Source: Scytonema sp. UIC 10036 (GTDB lineage Bacteria; Cyanobacteriota; Cyanobacteriia; Cyanobacteriales; Nostocaceae). Taken from it: DNA of 64,000 nt. Of this stretch, positions 54,358 to 63,877 are shown piece by piece; position 1 is the stretch's first letter, and the number at the start of each line of letters is the position of its first letter. The position numbers and the translations under genes were made by a program. The notes beneath the pieces are model-generated. The model saw nothing but the letters and a program-made list of their open reading frames with translations. It was not told the origin of the DNA and searched no databases. Location of the stretch: the NCBI RefSeq assembly GCF_009725235.1, contig NZ_WJFC01000008.1, forward strand, positions 1 to 64,000. Direction: 5' to 3'.

Positions 54358-55839
54358 TTAGTTACGAGGTTTAAAAAAAGTATCTCCTGAATACTCTCTT
54401 TTTACTGAGTTTTGCTCAATCATAATGCTGGTTAATAAAGAATTATAACCTGTGGATTCTTCCCAGACATTTTTATTAGCAAGCCTGATGGAATACTCTG
54501 GGAGTTTATTTAATCTGGGAGTAGGATCGGCTAGATTTAAGAAAACTTGATATTCTCCTATAGGTATGGTTTGGGGAATACTGCCTACAATCTTTACTAT
54601 CTTAATCTCACCAGGCATCCACATCCGTGGATCGTCGTTTACAGGTAAATAATATTCGTTTCCTGTTTCACGGTTACGTAATACAATTTCAACATCGCGT
54701 GGATTGTAGGGGCTAGCCCAACCATCGTTGGTAATTTCAAATTTCATAGAAAAAGTTTCCCCTGATTTGACTATCTCTGGAATTTCTGATTTGAGAAGAC
54801 GAAAGCGGTAGCCTAAACGGCGTTTAATTTCTGCCATACACCCTTGAGTTTCCCAATCTTGTAATATTTCTCTGCCGTCATATACATCCTCGTTTAATAC
54901 ACTCCAACGCATTTGTGCTAGTTCTTGTAAAGTATTGGGACAATCGTCATATGGACTGGGATTGCAAACTTCGCCCCCTTGAACCACAAATCGATTATCA
55001 AGATTTAAAAAGCTCTTTTGTTTGTCTACTTCCTGCGGATCGGTACTGCTATACGTACCCCAATCATCAATATCGGCTAAAAAACAATCGTTATGAGCAC
55101 CAGTTCTTGCACGATAAGATTCATTGAAGGCTTCATTAGGGGTGAGAGGGTTCTCATTATTAAATGCATCCCTTTTGTAATGTGTGTACCGTAAAGCAAC
55201 CATCCGTTCAGGCGGCAAAACGGATAGGGCTTTAAACAAGATTTCTCGCCTAGCCTCAGGGTTTTCGCGCAAGCCGTATCTAGATATATTAGACCACTCT
55301 CCCCAATAACCAATAAAACCCGCCTCCATATAAGCAATTACATCATAATTAGCCTTAAATATTGGCTTCAATTGCTCAAGATGAGATAGTATTCTCTTCT
55401 TAGGGGCGTCGTCTCCACCTCCTCGCCAATTGTAAGTGAATCGGAGAATCAGCTTAACCCTAGCTTCTCGAGCGGTTTCAAAGTCTTCTGATATCATGTT
55501 CAGAAAAGACTCCGAGAGCGGTTTATGCCTAAATTCTTCAATCAGATAAATACGACGGACTAACGTTATATTTCGACTTTTTAGCTTTTGTAAATTATAA
55601 AGGTTTAAGGGAGGAGCAGGAACATTCCCTACTGGACTCGATACAGCCATAAATCCTCTTTCGGGATTAGGAAAAATTTCATTGCTACCTTGATACACTA
55701 TGGCTTTTTTGGCAGATGCTTGACAAGTTATTGCTACACATGAGAAAACCATAGTTACAATCATAACCACTGAAAATAAATTGTTTTTTGAACTGGATTT
55801 CTTATTTTTTTGTATATTATTTGAGTTTATCATTACCAA
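54358..55839 (-). CDS. Secreted DUF4874/DUF4832 protein
   Basis: 493 aa. Basic N terminus then a membrane/signal segment (FSVVMIVTMVFSCVAITCQASA). The mature part NEIFPNPERGFM, LVRRIYLIEEF, RFTYNWRGGGDDAP and YMEAGFIGYWGEW is the DUF4874 pattern (a TIM-barrel-like glycosidase look with Glu residues). The later part with LRYTHYKRDAFNNENPLTPN and the beta-rich C terminus is DUF4832. Probably acts outside the cytoplasm on the polymer; activity not established. Confidence 0.82.
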   Translation of the reverse strand: MVMINSNNIQKNKKSSSKNNLFSVVMIVTMVFSCVAITCQASAKKAIVYQGSNEIFPNPERGFMAVSSPVGNVPAPPLNLYNLQKLKSRNITLVRRIYLIEEFRHKPLSESFLNMISEDFETAREARVKLILRFTYNWRGGGDDAPKKRILSHLEQLKPIFKANYDVIAYMEAGFIGYWGEWSNISRYGLRENPEARREILFKALSVLPPERMVALRYTHYKRDAFNNENPLTPNEAFNESYRARTGAHNDCFLADIDDWGTYSSTDPQEVDKQKSFLNLDNRFVVQGGEVCNPSPYDDCPNTLQELAQMRWSVLNEDVYDGREILQDWETQGCMAEIKRRLGYRFRLLKSEIPEIVKSGETFSMKFEITNDGWASPYNPRDVEIVLRNRETGNEYYLPVNDDPRMWMPGEIKIVKIVGSIPQTIPIGEYQVFLNLADPTPRLNKLPEYSIRLANKNVWEESTGYNSLLTSIMIEQNSVKREYSGDTFFKPRN

Positions 55840-55950
55840 ATCCTTTGTTTGATTTTACTGTTTTATAAGTTTTTGAAGAAGTCAAAAAAATACAACTAAC
55901 AAAAAAACAGCTTTTATAAAGTTTTTTTGAAAGATATGAAGATTCCAAAA

Positions 55951-57336
55951 TTACTCGTATAGCTTTTTTTGTAATTTCTGATTTTCTTCAATTTTTTGAA
56001 TTGCAAATAGAAAAACTGTTAAAAAAGAACACAAATAAATACAACTAGTAGACAAAGCTATTCCTTTTATTCCCATCCAATTTATAAACAAATAATTTAA
56101 TGTTACATTGACGATGGTATTTAATGCAGAAACCCACACAAGAATATGGTTCTTTTGCATTGATGTAATTAACCTAACAACTAAAATATTAGCCACATAA
56201 AAAGGTAATTGCAAGCTGTAATAGGCTTGTATTTGAGCTACTAACTGTGTATTTTCTACCGTAAAAGAACCTCTTTGAAAAAGCACCTGAACTATAACTT
56301 CAGAAAATATGAACAGAAGTACTGTTAGTGGTACAGTAGTCAAAAATATGAGTTGTAGGTATTGCTTAAGTGTACGATCTACTCCCTTCCAATCTTGACA
56401 AGCAAGCATTTTTGAAAAATAAGGAATAACAGCAGTGCTTAATGCCGTAGTTATTAGGCTAATTGGAGAAGCTATCACTTTGTTACCGTAATTTAGTGCT
56501 GCTACGCTTCCAGGAGATAACATTGCTGCCATGACTTGGTCAATTGAACCAGCAGTACATATTAATAATGACCCTGCAACAATTGGGGCATACTGGTTAG
56601 CAACCAAGCGCATATTAGCATCAAAGCCATACCACTTTGGTAGCAATGAAAGGCCTTGCCGATGCAGACCAATTCCTAAAATAACTATTTCCACCACTGC
56701 ACCTAAGACCAGTGCTACAGCTAAAGCAAAGATACCCCATGACTTAAACCCAACGAGCAAAATAACAGTTATAACCGGAGTGATGATTGGGCATATAGCA
56801 GCAAGTGCAAAACGTTCTCCTGCATTCAAAATAGCGGCCCATATGGTAATAATCCCATTCAGTAGGACAATCGGCGAGATCGCACACAGGAGACGAAAAG
56901 TTAGATCTAACTTTTGGGAACTAAACCCTAATGCAATTAATGGCAAATACAGTGGTGCAGTGCCGATCATCAATGTGGTAGCAATTACTAGCAACGCTAA
57001 ACTCCAGACTGTTGCTCCAGAAAACAATTTTTGACCTGCTGTTTTTCCTTCCTGCTCTCTTACTTTAATATAGGTAGGAATCAGGGCAGCATTAAAAGAG
57101 GCAGCTACTACGTTAATGATAAAACTGGGAATCACCAAGGCAATTAAAAATGCATCTATCTCATCTCCTGTACCAAACCTCCAAGCAACTACCAATTCTT
57201 TACCTACAGATGCTACTTTGACGAATATCGTTAAAAACCCAACTATAACAGCGGCACCAAAAATTTTGCGATTTATAGAACCGCTTGTCAGTTTTTTCCA
57301 CTCATCAAGCAATCTTTGCGGTTTCCAGTGGTTCAT
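55951..57336 (-). CDS. MurJ/Wzx-like lipid-linked oligosaccharide flippase
   Basis: 461 aa with about 12-13 membrane helices. RKIFGAAVIVGFLTIFVKVA at the start, then ELVVAWRFGTGDEIDAFLIA, FNAALIPTYI and LNYGNKVIASPISLI match the MurJ/MviN group. In a polysaccharide cluster this type is expected to flip the lipid-linked repeat unit rather than lipid II. It would work with the Wzy-like protein. Confidence 0.85.
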   Translation of the reverse strand: MNHWKPQRLLDEWKKLTSGSINRKIFGAAVIVGFLTIFVKVASVGKELVVAWRFGTGDEIDAFLIALVIPSFIINVVAASFNAALIPTYIKVREQEGKTAGQKLFSGATVWSLALLVIATTLMIGTAPLYLPLIALGFSSQKLDLTFRLLCAISPIVLLNGIITIWAAILNAGERFALAAICPIITPVITVILLVGFKSWGIFALAVALVLGAVVEIVILGIGLHRQGLSLLPKWYGFDANMRLVANQYAPIVAGSLLICTAGSIDQVMAAMLSPGSVAALNYGNKVIASPISLITTALSTAVIPYFSKMLACQDWKGVDRTLKQYLQLIFLTTVPLTVLLFIFSEVIVQVLFQRGSFTVENTQLVAQIQAYYSLQLPFYVANILVVRLITSMQKNHILVWVSALNTIVNVTLNYLFINWMGIKGIALSTSCIYLCSFLTVFLFAIQKIEENQKLQKKLYE

Positions 57337-57828
57337 AGAGAATACCCGTACTCCATTGTAATTTCATCTTGCACTTTCATCTACTTTTTTAGGTTTTTCA
57401 TTTCTTCGCTCTTTATACAAAGAATTAGTTATAAAGTCTCGACAGATAAGTGCTACCAGATAAATTTAGATACCCATCCCGAGCTAGCAAGTTCTAACAG
57501 AACTTTATTTGTTAATAAATTTTGATTAAGTACATCTCTTATTAAGATTTCAAAAAAATATTCACTATGTGCAACCTCCAGTTAATTTTAATTAAGTCAA
57601 ATCCTCTCTTTGTCATACTTTTTATTTTGTTAATTTTATGAAAATATTTTTTTAAATTATTTTCATAAATTCTAAATGATGTGTAAAAATTTGAAGGACT
57701 GTAGATAGGGGACTAAAGCTTACCACATGAAGTTTTTGGTAGCATTACCCCACCTACATATATTTCAGAAATCAAATCATAGTCCTATTGTATTCCTAAA
57801 TCACTGATTTCTGATTATTTTCTGCATT
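57337..57828. other. Intergenic gap, possible decayed repeat
   Basis: About 490 AT-rich bases. Around 57672-57787 the sequence (TTCTAAATGATGTGTAAAAA ... AAATCAAATCATAGTCCTAT) resembles the inverted-repeat element at 31043-31176, in decayed form. No gene is seen. Confidence 0.35.
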
Positions 57829-59853
57829 TTATGTCCTTAAGTTTACCAAACAATCAACATTTGAATTTGTGATGTAACCACTATTGTTACCAACATCCAA
57901 TGTTTGAGCAATTTGTAAGGATTGAGGTTTGTAACCGGGTACAAGTTTCTCCAGCCACAACAAGATTGAATTCACATCATTATGATTTGCTGCCTTACAC
58001 AAATATTCTATGTAAACTCCTAAATATTCTGGAAGAATACGACTGGCATTTTTCACGACAAACAATTTCTTATGTTGTGTTGGTTCGTACTCTTCTCCTT
58101 GAATAAATAATTCCTCATATAGCTTTTCTCCAGGACGCAAACCTGTAAATACAATGTCAATGTCTTTATTAACTTCATACCCAGAAAGGTGAATGAGTTC
58201 TTTAGCTAAATCCACAATTTTGACAGGTTCGCCCATATTCATCATCAACACTTCACCACTTCTACCAAGCACTGCAGCTTGCAAAACAAGTTGAACAGCT
58301 TCTGGGATAGTCATGAAATAACGGCAGATGTCAGGATGAGTCACTGTTACTGGACCGCCACCTGCAATTTGTTTTGTAAATGTAGGTACAACACTTCCAC
58401 GACTACCTAAAACGTTACCAAAACGAACCGCAACATAAGATTTGCCACTTTCTCTTGCTGCTTGCAGTACTAACATCTCAGCAGTTCTCTTGCTAGCCCC
58501 CATGACATTAGTAGGGTTAACCGCCTTGTCTGTAGAAATCATGACAAAATGTTTGACGTCATATTGTAGTGCCAAGTCCAGCAAATTTTTCGTTCCAATC
58601 ACGTTGTTAGTAATTGCTTCTGCTGGATTTAATTCCATTAAAGGGACATGTTTGTGTGCTGCAGCATGAAAAACGACATCTGGTTGGAATTTCTCGAAAG
58701 CCTGTTTCAGACGTTCTTGAAAGCGAATATCAGCTATGAAAGCAAAAACACGAGAAGTACGTCTTTGTTCGTTGTTGTCGTTTTTAATGAATTGGACAGC
58801 CTGTTCAAGTTCTTGTTGAATGTTGAAGACAGAATTTTCTCCATGTCCTACAAGAATCATTTCAGCAGGTCCCGATTTAAAGATTTGACGGCAAAGCTCG
58901 CTACCAATAGACCCACCTGCTCCCGTAATCAGTACTTTTTTGCCTTGAAGAAATTGATACACTCTCTCGATATCTGTCTGTACGGGTTCGCGTCTGAGCA
59001 AATCTTCGATCCTGACATCTCGAATACTATCTACTCGCACGCGACCATTTAAGATTTCATGTATCCCAGGTAAAGTACTTGTTTGAATTCCTGTTGCTTT
59101 ACAAATATCTACGATTTCTCGCATGACTTGTCCTGGTACCGTGGGCATGGCAATGATAACCTTATGGATATCAAGAGCTTTGACTGTATCAGGAATTCCG
59201 GTGCGATCGCCTACTACAGGAATACCTCGAATTCTTGCGTGTAATTTTTTAGAGTCATCATCAATGAAGGCAACAGGATAAAAACCCAGTTGGGGATTGC
59301 GCTGCATTTCTTCTACCAGAGAAACCCCTGCACTACCTGCACCAACTATCAACACTCGTTCTCGTGGATTGATGCTTGCACGCCACAGACTAGCTCTTTC
59401 CACAACCCTAATACTAAAACGCAGTGCCACAATCAAAACAAACGAAAGCATACCATCGATTAATGGTAGCAAGTGCGGGACTCCATCGCTCATTAAGTTT
59501 GCGTAAACCAAAACATTAAATAGCAAGGTTTGGCTCCCTACTGCAACTGCCATAAGTATGGCTATATCTATTAATTCTTCAATACTGGCGTAACGCCAAT
59601 AACGCCTGTAAAAACCAAAACTCCAAAATACACTAATTTTGGCGCATAAAAACAGTGTGGTTACTAGTGCTAGCTCTGATACGTAAGTAGCGATATCAAA
59701 ATTGCCATCCAAACACAAAAGCAGAGCTAACAATGGCGTCACAGAGAAAATAATGATATCGCAAATGAACAAGTGACGGTTTCTAAGTTTCAGCAGTGTG
59801 GTTAATAAACTGTTCTTTGATGTTGGATTAATGGTGTGAGAAGTCATGAACAA
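57829..59853 (-). CDS. CapD/WbpM-like nucleotide-sugar 4,6-dehydratase
   Basis: 674 aa. Four N-terminal membrane helices (about 25-150), a first Rossmann domain (ERVLIVGAGSAGVSLVEEM), and the catalytic SDR domain with LITGAGGSIGSELCRQI, ADIRF, HAAAHKHVPLMELNP. The catalytic set is STDKAVNPTNVMGASKR, with Met in place of the usual Tyr, as in WbpM/PglF. RFGNVLGSRGSVVP and GLRPGEKLYEELF complete it. Makes a 4-keto-6-deoxy sugar, the substrate for the DegT aminotransferase. First gene of the minus-strand cluster, with a 1.6-kb gene-free region upstream. Confidence 0.93.
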   Translation of the reverse strand: MFMTSHTINPTSKNSLLTTLLKLRNRHLFICDIIIFSVTPLLALLLCLDGNFDIATYVSELALVTTLFLCAKISVFWSFGFYRRYWRYASIEELIDIAILMAVAVGSQTLLFNVLVYANLMSDGVPHLLPLIDGMLSFVLIVALRFSIRVVERASLWRASINPRERVLIVGAGSAGVSLVEEMQRNPQLGFYPVAFIDDDSKKLHARIRGIPVVGDRTGIPDTVKALDIHKVIIAMPTVPGQVMREIVDICKATGIQTSTLPGIHEILNGRVRVDSIRDVRIEDLLRREPVQTDIERVYQFLQGKKVLITGAGGSIGSELCRQIFKSGPAEMILVGHGENSVFNIQQELEQAVQFIKNDNNEQRRTSRVFAFIADIRFQERLKQAFEKFQPDVVFHAAAHKHVPLMELNPAEAITNNVIGTKNLLDLALQYDVKHFVMISTDKAVNPTNVMGASKRTAEMLVLQAARESGKSYVAVRFGNVLGSRGSVVPTFTKQIAGGGPVTVTHPDICRYFMTIPEAVQLVLQAAVLGRSGEVLMMNMGEPVKIVDLAKELIHLSGYEVNKDIDIVFTGLRPGEKLYEELFIQGEEYEPTQHKKLFVVKNASRILPEYLGVYIEYLCKAANHNDVNSILLWLEKLVPGYKPQSLQIAQTLDVGNNSGYITNSNVDCLVNLRT

Positions 59854-60619
59854 CCTTCGAACGCTTTGAAGAGAAACAATACTAACTCTAGCCTTGAGAG
59901 CTTGACTTTCTATAGGGTTATGTGGATGCGTAAACTATGCAAGCCTTTGAAAGATCTAATTTACAAAAACCTAAAACACAGTGACAAAATACCTTCTGCA
60001 CTAGAAAAAGGATACCTATTATACCAGCAAACTGTGTTAGCACCACACGTCAGGTACCCTTATAGAAATAATCAATATTATACAAATCAGGGATTTTTAC
60101 CTATTACAAAACGTAATAGATACCTTTGTTAGAGAATTCAAGGCAGGTTTTCTTGGGGATTTTAAGCGATTGAAGAGAGGACTGGTGGTGCAGTTTTGGC
60201 GTTTCTCAGTAGAAACTTAATTTTTACCCTGTGTATGTGCTTTTAAAACATTCAAGCTACTTAGATGCCAATAGATGTTACTGCTAAGTGATTTGCAGAA
60301 CGTAACCCTGGTTTAATATGGTTTTAAAGTTTACATCCACATATCAAATTACAATACGAGAAAATTCTCTCAACAGAACTTTATTAAAACATTAAATTTA
60401 ATATCCCTATAGACTTACGTAAAGCTCGACTTAAGTTTCCCAAGCATAAGCCTTTGACACACTAAATTACCTTTACTCTCTATAAAACTTTGTAAACAAC
60501 TTATAAAGTAAACCCTTACAAGTAGGTGAGGATAAATGTATTTATCATTGGGAAATAACAGCTATGCTGAGGACAGAAGAACAGACAATAGCGATCGCAT
60601 AAAACGAAATTACTCTATG

Positions 60620-60672
60620 AATATTTTCGCTTAGAGATGCGCCATAACGCATCTCTACTATTTGAAAATATT
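60620..60672. repeat. Double-armed palindrome
   Basis: Outer arms AATATTTTC and GAAAATATT enclose inner arms TAGAGATGCG and CGCATCTCTA with a CCATAA loop. A compact cruciform-like repeat, probably a MITE-type sequence. Confidence 0.65.
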
Positions 60673-60737
60673 AACCAAGTAGTATTTAAAGGGAACAGAG
60701 TTTAACCCTTGTTTAGAGGATGTTTTAAAAGTCATAA

Positions 60738-60838
60738 TCGATCACCCCACCCTAACCCTCCCCTTATAAAGGGGAGGGAACTAAATTTCTCTTAATTTCC
60801 CCCCTTTACAAGGGGGGACTAAGGGGGGTAATAATGTG
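60738..60838. repeat. C-run/G-run hairpin repeats
   Basis: Two adjacent hairpins: CCCTCCCCTT/AAGGGGAGGG and CCCCCCTTTACAAGGGGGG followed by ACTAAGGGGGGTAAT. The same family occurs at about 30946-31012. Dispersed cyanobacterial repeat. Confidence 0.65.
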
Positions 60839-61492
60839 ATTAAAATGACAACAAACAACTTTTCAAACATCCTCTAAGGGGATTTTTGAAATTCTTCAAC
60901 CTGCTGCTGAAAATGGCTCTACACGATGTATTAATATATCTGTACTAAAACAGGTATTACTGTTAAAAGGAAACGCGTTATTTTGAGCAAACTGGCATGG
61001 TGAGGTCATTGCTTGTGTTCAGATATGAGCCTCTTACGAGTGTCGCAAAGCATGTCGGAAGCAATCGCCCCTATGAAATGTGAAAGAAACACAATTTTCC
61101 AAAAGCCTTGATATATAAGGGATTTAACATGAGTTTCTAAGGAGTCAACTTTTATTTGTCTCATGCAAGTGTATAGGTCGATTGAACTTGAACCTATTTA
61201 CAAGTAGAAGGAAAAAAACAAGCTATTACCTTCTCAATAATATTGATATACTTTACTTGCTTGTTTTGACTTTTTTCGCTCGCCATTACTTAACCAATGA
61301 CTAACAAACAGAAGTTTGGAAAAGTTGTATCTCAAGAACAAAGCATTTCCAGTTTAAAGGTCATCTATACTGCTTTTGGGTTTACCAATAGTCAAAAAAT
61401 CTAAGTTTTCGCGTGAAGCCCTGTTTAATTTACTAAGCTTCGTGACTCACTCAACCATGGAAAACTATTTCTACAGCTAAGAGGAAAAACAC

Positions 61493-62038
61493 ATGAGAAA
61501 TCAAATAGAGAACCCAGTTGACGGACGGGTATTAAAGCATACTTGGCAATTTATGCGAGCTACGTTTGCACAAGCACCCGAAAAATTCAAGCAGTTGGCA
61601 GAAAGTTTGCCCGAACTGTTTCTGGACAGTGAAACAGACATCGATTTGCGAGAAAAGCGTAAGGTCTATCTGATTATTGCTAAGTTTCTTCGAGACAACT
61701 TTCAAAAACCACTTCCTGTTTGTTTGGGAACGACACACATTCTTTGCGACGAAGCTGACCCCCGGTTACTGCTAGACGGCGTGCTTGACGATCAAGCCAA
61801 GCAGTTAGCTACGTTTGCAAAAGAACTCGTGATCGCAGTTAAGGTGCTGTACGAGCCGCTACCAACTCGCTCTTACAATCGCCTAGTTGAAATATTATGG
61901 CTCAAGAACGACAAACCGACAGTGGTCAAAGTAGAAGAAGAAGTGCCTTGGGATTATCTTGTTGCAGATGTGCGCGAGAAACGCCTTCTCTCTGGTGCGG
62001 ACACCCTTACCTTTAAACTTTATCCACAAGAGGCTTAA
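61493..62038 (+). CDS. Soluble protein of a three-gene AAA+ cluster, unknown function
   Basis: 181 aa, no membrane segment. Mostly helical: VLKHTWQFMRATFAQAPEKF, LREKRKVYLIIAKFLRDNFQ, LDDQAKQLATFAKELVIAVK. At about residues 148-165 it carries EEVPWDYLVADVREKRL, a version of a motif shared with the next two proteins. Preceded by AGAGGAAAAACACATG. It ends three bases before the next gene. I do not recognise the family. Confidence 0.75.
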   Translation: MRNQIENPVDGRVLKHTWQFMRATFAQAPEKFKQLAESLPELFLDSETDIDLREKRKVYLIIAKFLRDNFQKPLPVCLGTTHILCDEADPRLLLDGVLDDQAKQLATFAKELVIAVKVLYEPLPTRSYNRLVEILWLKNDKPTVVKVEEEVPWDYLVADVREKRLLSGADTLTFKLYPQEA

Positions 62039-62041
62039 ATC

Positions 62042-62527
62042 ATGGACCCAATTACAGGTTTGCTCATAGGCGCAATTGGTCTAGCACTGGCTGCTACAGC
62101 TACTGTAGTTTTTTGGCATCGCATTCTCGAATGGGGTGAGAAAAACGTATTTCCTTGGTTTGAACGCCATCTTCCGACGATTGCTCCCTATGTACGTAAG
62201 GCTTTCTCTCGCATTGATAATGTTGTTACCAGTGTCCGTCGTACCGTTAAAGAAGCCTGGAACAAGGTAAGCCAGTACTTACTAAAGCAGGTTGTAGAAT
62301 TGAACCGCCAGACATCGAATACTTGGGTTCAACAAGTTACTTCTTGGGTGATAGAAAACTCCGGTTACAACAACAAGCCCCCTGTCAAAGAAATCAGGAC
62401 AGAGCAAGAAGTTTCTTGGGATGATTTGCCTGAAGATGTACGCAAAACTTTCTTGCGCCAACAGCAGTCATCTTTTCAAAAGGATGTTACCGAGATTCGC
62501 AAACAGGAAATGGTGTTAGCCAGTTAG
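62042..62527 (+). CDS. Single-pass membrane protein of the AAA+ cluster, unknown function
   Basis: 161 aa. One N-terminal membrane helix (TGLLIGAIGLALAATATVVF), then an amphipathic basic helical stretch (WFERHLPTIAPYVRKAFSRI). Near residue 122-138 it has EVSWDDLPEDVRKTFL, the best match to the motif shared by all three proteins. The tail is charged and helical. Three bases after the first gene, so clearly an operon. Could anchor the AAA+ protein to a membrane. Confidence 0.75.
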   Translation: MDPITGLLIGAIGLALAATATVVFWHRILEWGEKNVFPWFERHLPTIAPYVRKAFSRIDNVVTSVRRTVKEAWNKVSQYLLKQVVELNRQTSNTWVQQVTSWVIENSGYNNKPPVKEIRTEQEVSWDDLPEDVRKTFLRQQQSSFQKDVTEIRKQEMVLAS

Positions 62528-62604
62528 TTAAACTCTTACTTCTTGATGAGCATCTTGCTAGACGCCACCAAGCATAGGTAAATGAGTTATTGCAGTGATT
62601 TGGG

Positions 62605-62646
62605 AGTCGGTCTTTCCTAATGAAAATGTGAGATAGACCGACTTTC
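62605..62646 (+). terminator. Hairpin between the membrane-protein and AAA+ genes
   Basis: Arms AGTCGGTCT (62605-62613) and AGACCGACT (62634-62642) with a 20-base loop, then TTTCT. It may terminate or attenuate transcription between the second and third genes, or separate two promoters. The T-run is weak. Confidence 0.4.
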
Positions 62647-62750
62647 TATCTAAAAACTATGAGCTTGACCAAATCGAATATGCAGATTTCAGCAAAGAAC
62701 TGCAACGCATAAATTATGCCTACAGAAATATCATTAATCAAATTCAATGA
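62637..62750 (+). pseudogene. Short start-less coding-like fragment
   Basis: Between a TAG and a TGA one frame reads DFLSKNYELDQIEYADFSKE and LQRINYAYRNIINQIQ, which looks like real protein (helical, balanced). It has no start codon of its own. It may be the end of a lost gene of this cluster. The AAA+ gene begins eight bases after it. Confidence 0.3.
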
Positions 62751-62758
62751 GGTAGTAT

Positions 62759-63877
62759 ATGCCGACAGGATGGACGATAGAATCAGCAAAATCAGAATTA
62801 ACAATATCGAAAGATAAGGTAACTGAAGAGAATTCTACTGTCAATGCTTCTAATTTAGAAATGCCGGAGATGGCACGATTGGAAATGTTCATTCCTGAAG
62901 CCCCAAAGCGCAAGATTGATGACCTAATTCTGTCAACAATTGTTCGTGAGCGAATTGAGACTGCGCTCAACCGCATTCTGTATCATGACGTGTTGTATCA
63001 CGAATGGAATCTGAAAAAGATTGACCCTCAAGGTCGCCGAGTAGCAATTAATATGTATGGTCCCCCCGGAACAGGAAAAACGTTTTGTGCAGAAGCGATC
63101 GCGCACTACCTCGACAAACAAATCATTAAAGTGAACTATGCTGAAATTGAGTCTAAATATGTCGGCGAAACACCAAAGAATATCACTGCTGCCTTTAGAA
63201 AGGCTAGCGAAACAAATGCTATTCTGTTCTTTGATGAGGCAGATTCCATCCTTGGCAAACGCTTGACAAATGTCACCCAAAGTGCTGACCATGGAGTCAA
63301 TGTGAGTCGTTCAGTGATGCTGCTAGAGTTGGATAAGTTTGATGGAGTGGTAATTTTTGCGACTAACCTCGCCAGCAATTACGATGGTGCTTTTGTGCGG
63401 CGAATTCTAGCTCACATTGAATTTGAACTGCCGGATGAATGTTGTCTGGTAAAACTGTGGCAGTATCTATTACCAGAAGAAGTTCCCCGTGCTGATAATA
63501 TTACCTCAGAGTGGCTGGCACAAGAGTCACTTGGACTGGCGGGGGGAGATATTTTGAATGTAGTGAAGTTAGCTGCTTCTCAAGCAGTTACCAGAAAAGG
63601 TAATGCGCGCCTAGTAATGCAGTCTGACATTAGAAATGCGATCGCACAAGTCAAAAACGCTAAGGAGAAAATCGGCTCAACACCGGGTGAACGACAAGCG
63701 ATTGCTACAACCGTTGTTACAGAACGGGTGTTGACACCTGATGAACTTCCCTCTGATCTCCGAGAGCCTTACAAACAAGCTATCTCCAATCAGCAAGCAC
63801 AGAATCAAGATGGCTTAGAATCTCCTTCAAATGATTTTTCTAACAATGGTTATTCCATCTGTCATGATGCTAATTAA
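62759..63877 (+). CDS. AAA+ ATPase of the three-gene cluster
   Basis: 372 aa. N-terminal 70 residues without a known domain, then KRKIDDLILSTIVRERIETA and a single AAA module. Walker A is GPPGTGKTFCAEAIA (about 102-116), the pore-like region VNYAEIESKYVGETPKNI, Walker B ILFFDEADSIL, sensor 1 VVIFATNL, and arginines in DGAFVRRILAHIEFELPD. A lid domain follows (GGDILNVVKLAASQAV). About residues 320-340: RVLTPDELPSDLREPYKQAI, the motif shared with the two preceding proteins. Resembles SpoVK/FtsH-type AAA modules but lacks a protease domain. Function unknown. Confidence 0.85.
   Translation: MPTGWTIESAKSELTISKDKVTEENSTVNASNLEMPEMARLEMFIPEAPKRKIDDLILSTIVRERIETALNRILYHDVLYHEWNLKKIDPQGRRVAINMYGPPGTGKTFCAEAIAHYLDKQIIKVNYAEIESKYVGETPKNITAAFRKASETNAILFFDEADSILGKRLTNVTQSADHGVNVSRSVMLLELDKFDGVVIFATNLASNYDGAFVRRILAHIEFELPDECCLVKLWQYLLPEEVPRADNITSEWLAQESLGLAGGDILNVVKLAASQAVTRKGNARLVMQSDIRNAIAQVKNAKEKIGSTPGERQAIATTVVTERVLTPDELPSDLREPYKQAISNQQAQNQDGLESPSNDFSNNGYSICHDAN

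Larger units (their letters stand above)
59854..61492. other. 1.6-kb gene-poor region between two divergent gene sets
   Basis: I find no credible gene here. The 98-codon plus frame at 59836-60132 overlaps the dehydratase start and has no family character. The region must hold the promoters of both the polysaccharide cluster (minus) and the AAA+ cluster (plus). It includes two palindromic repeats (60620-60672 and 60738-60838) listed separately. AT-rich with runs of T and A. Confidence 0.5.

Noticed and set aside
59836..60132. 98-codon plus-strand frame at the start of the gene-poor region
   Set aside because: It overlaps the dehydratase gene start and reads as random sequence (Lys/Asn/Tyr-rich, no motif).
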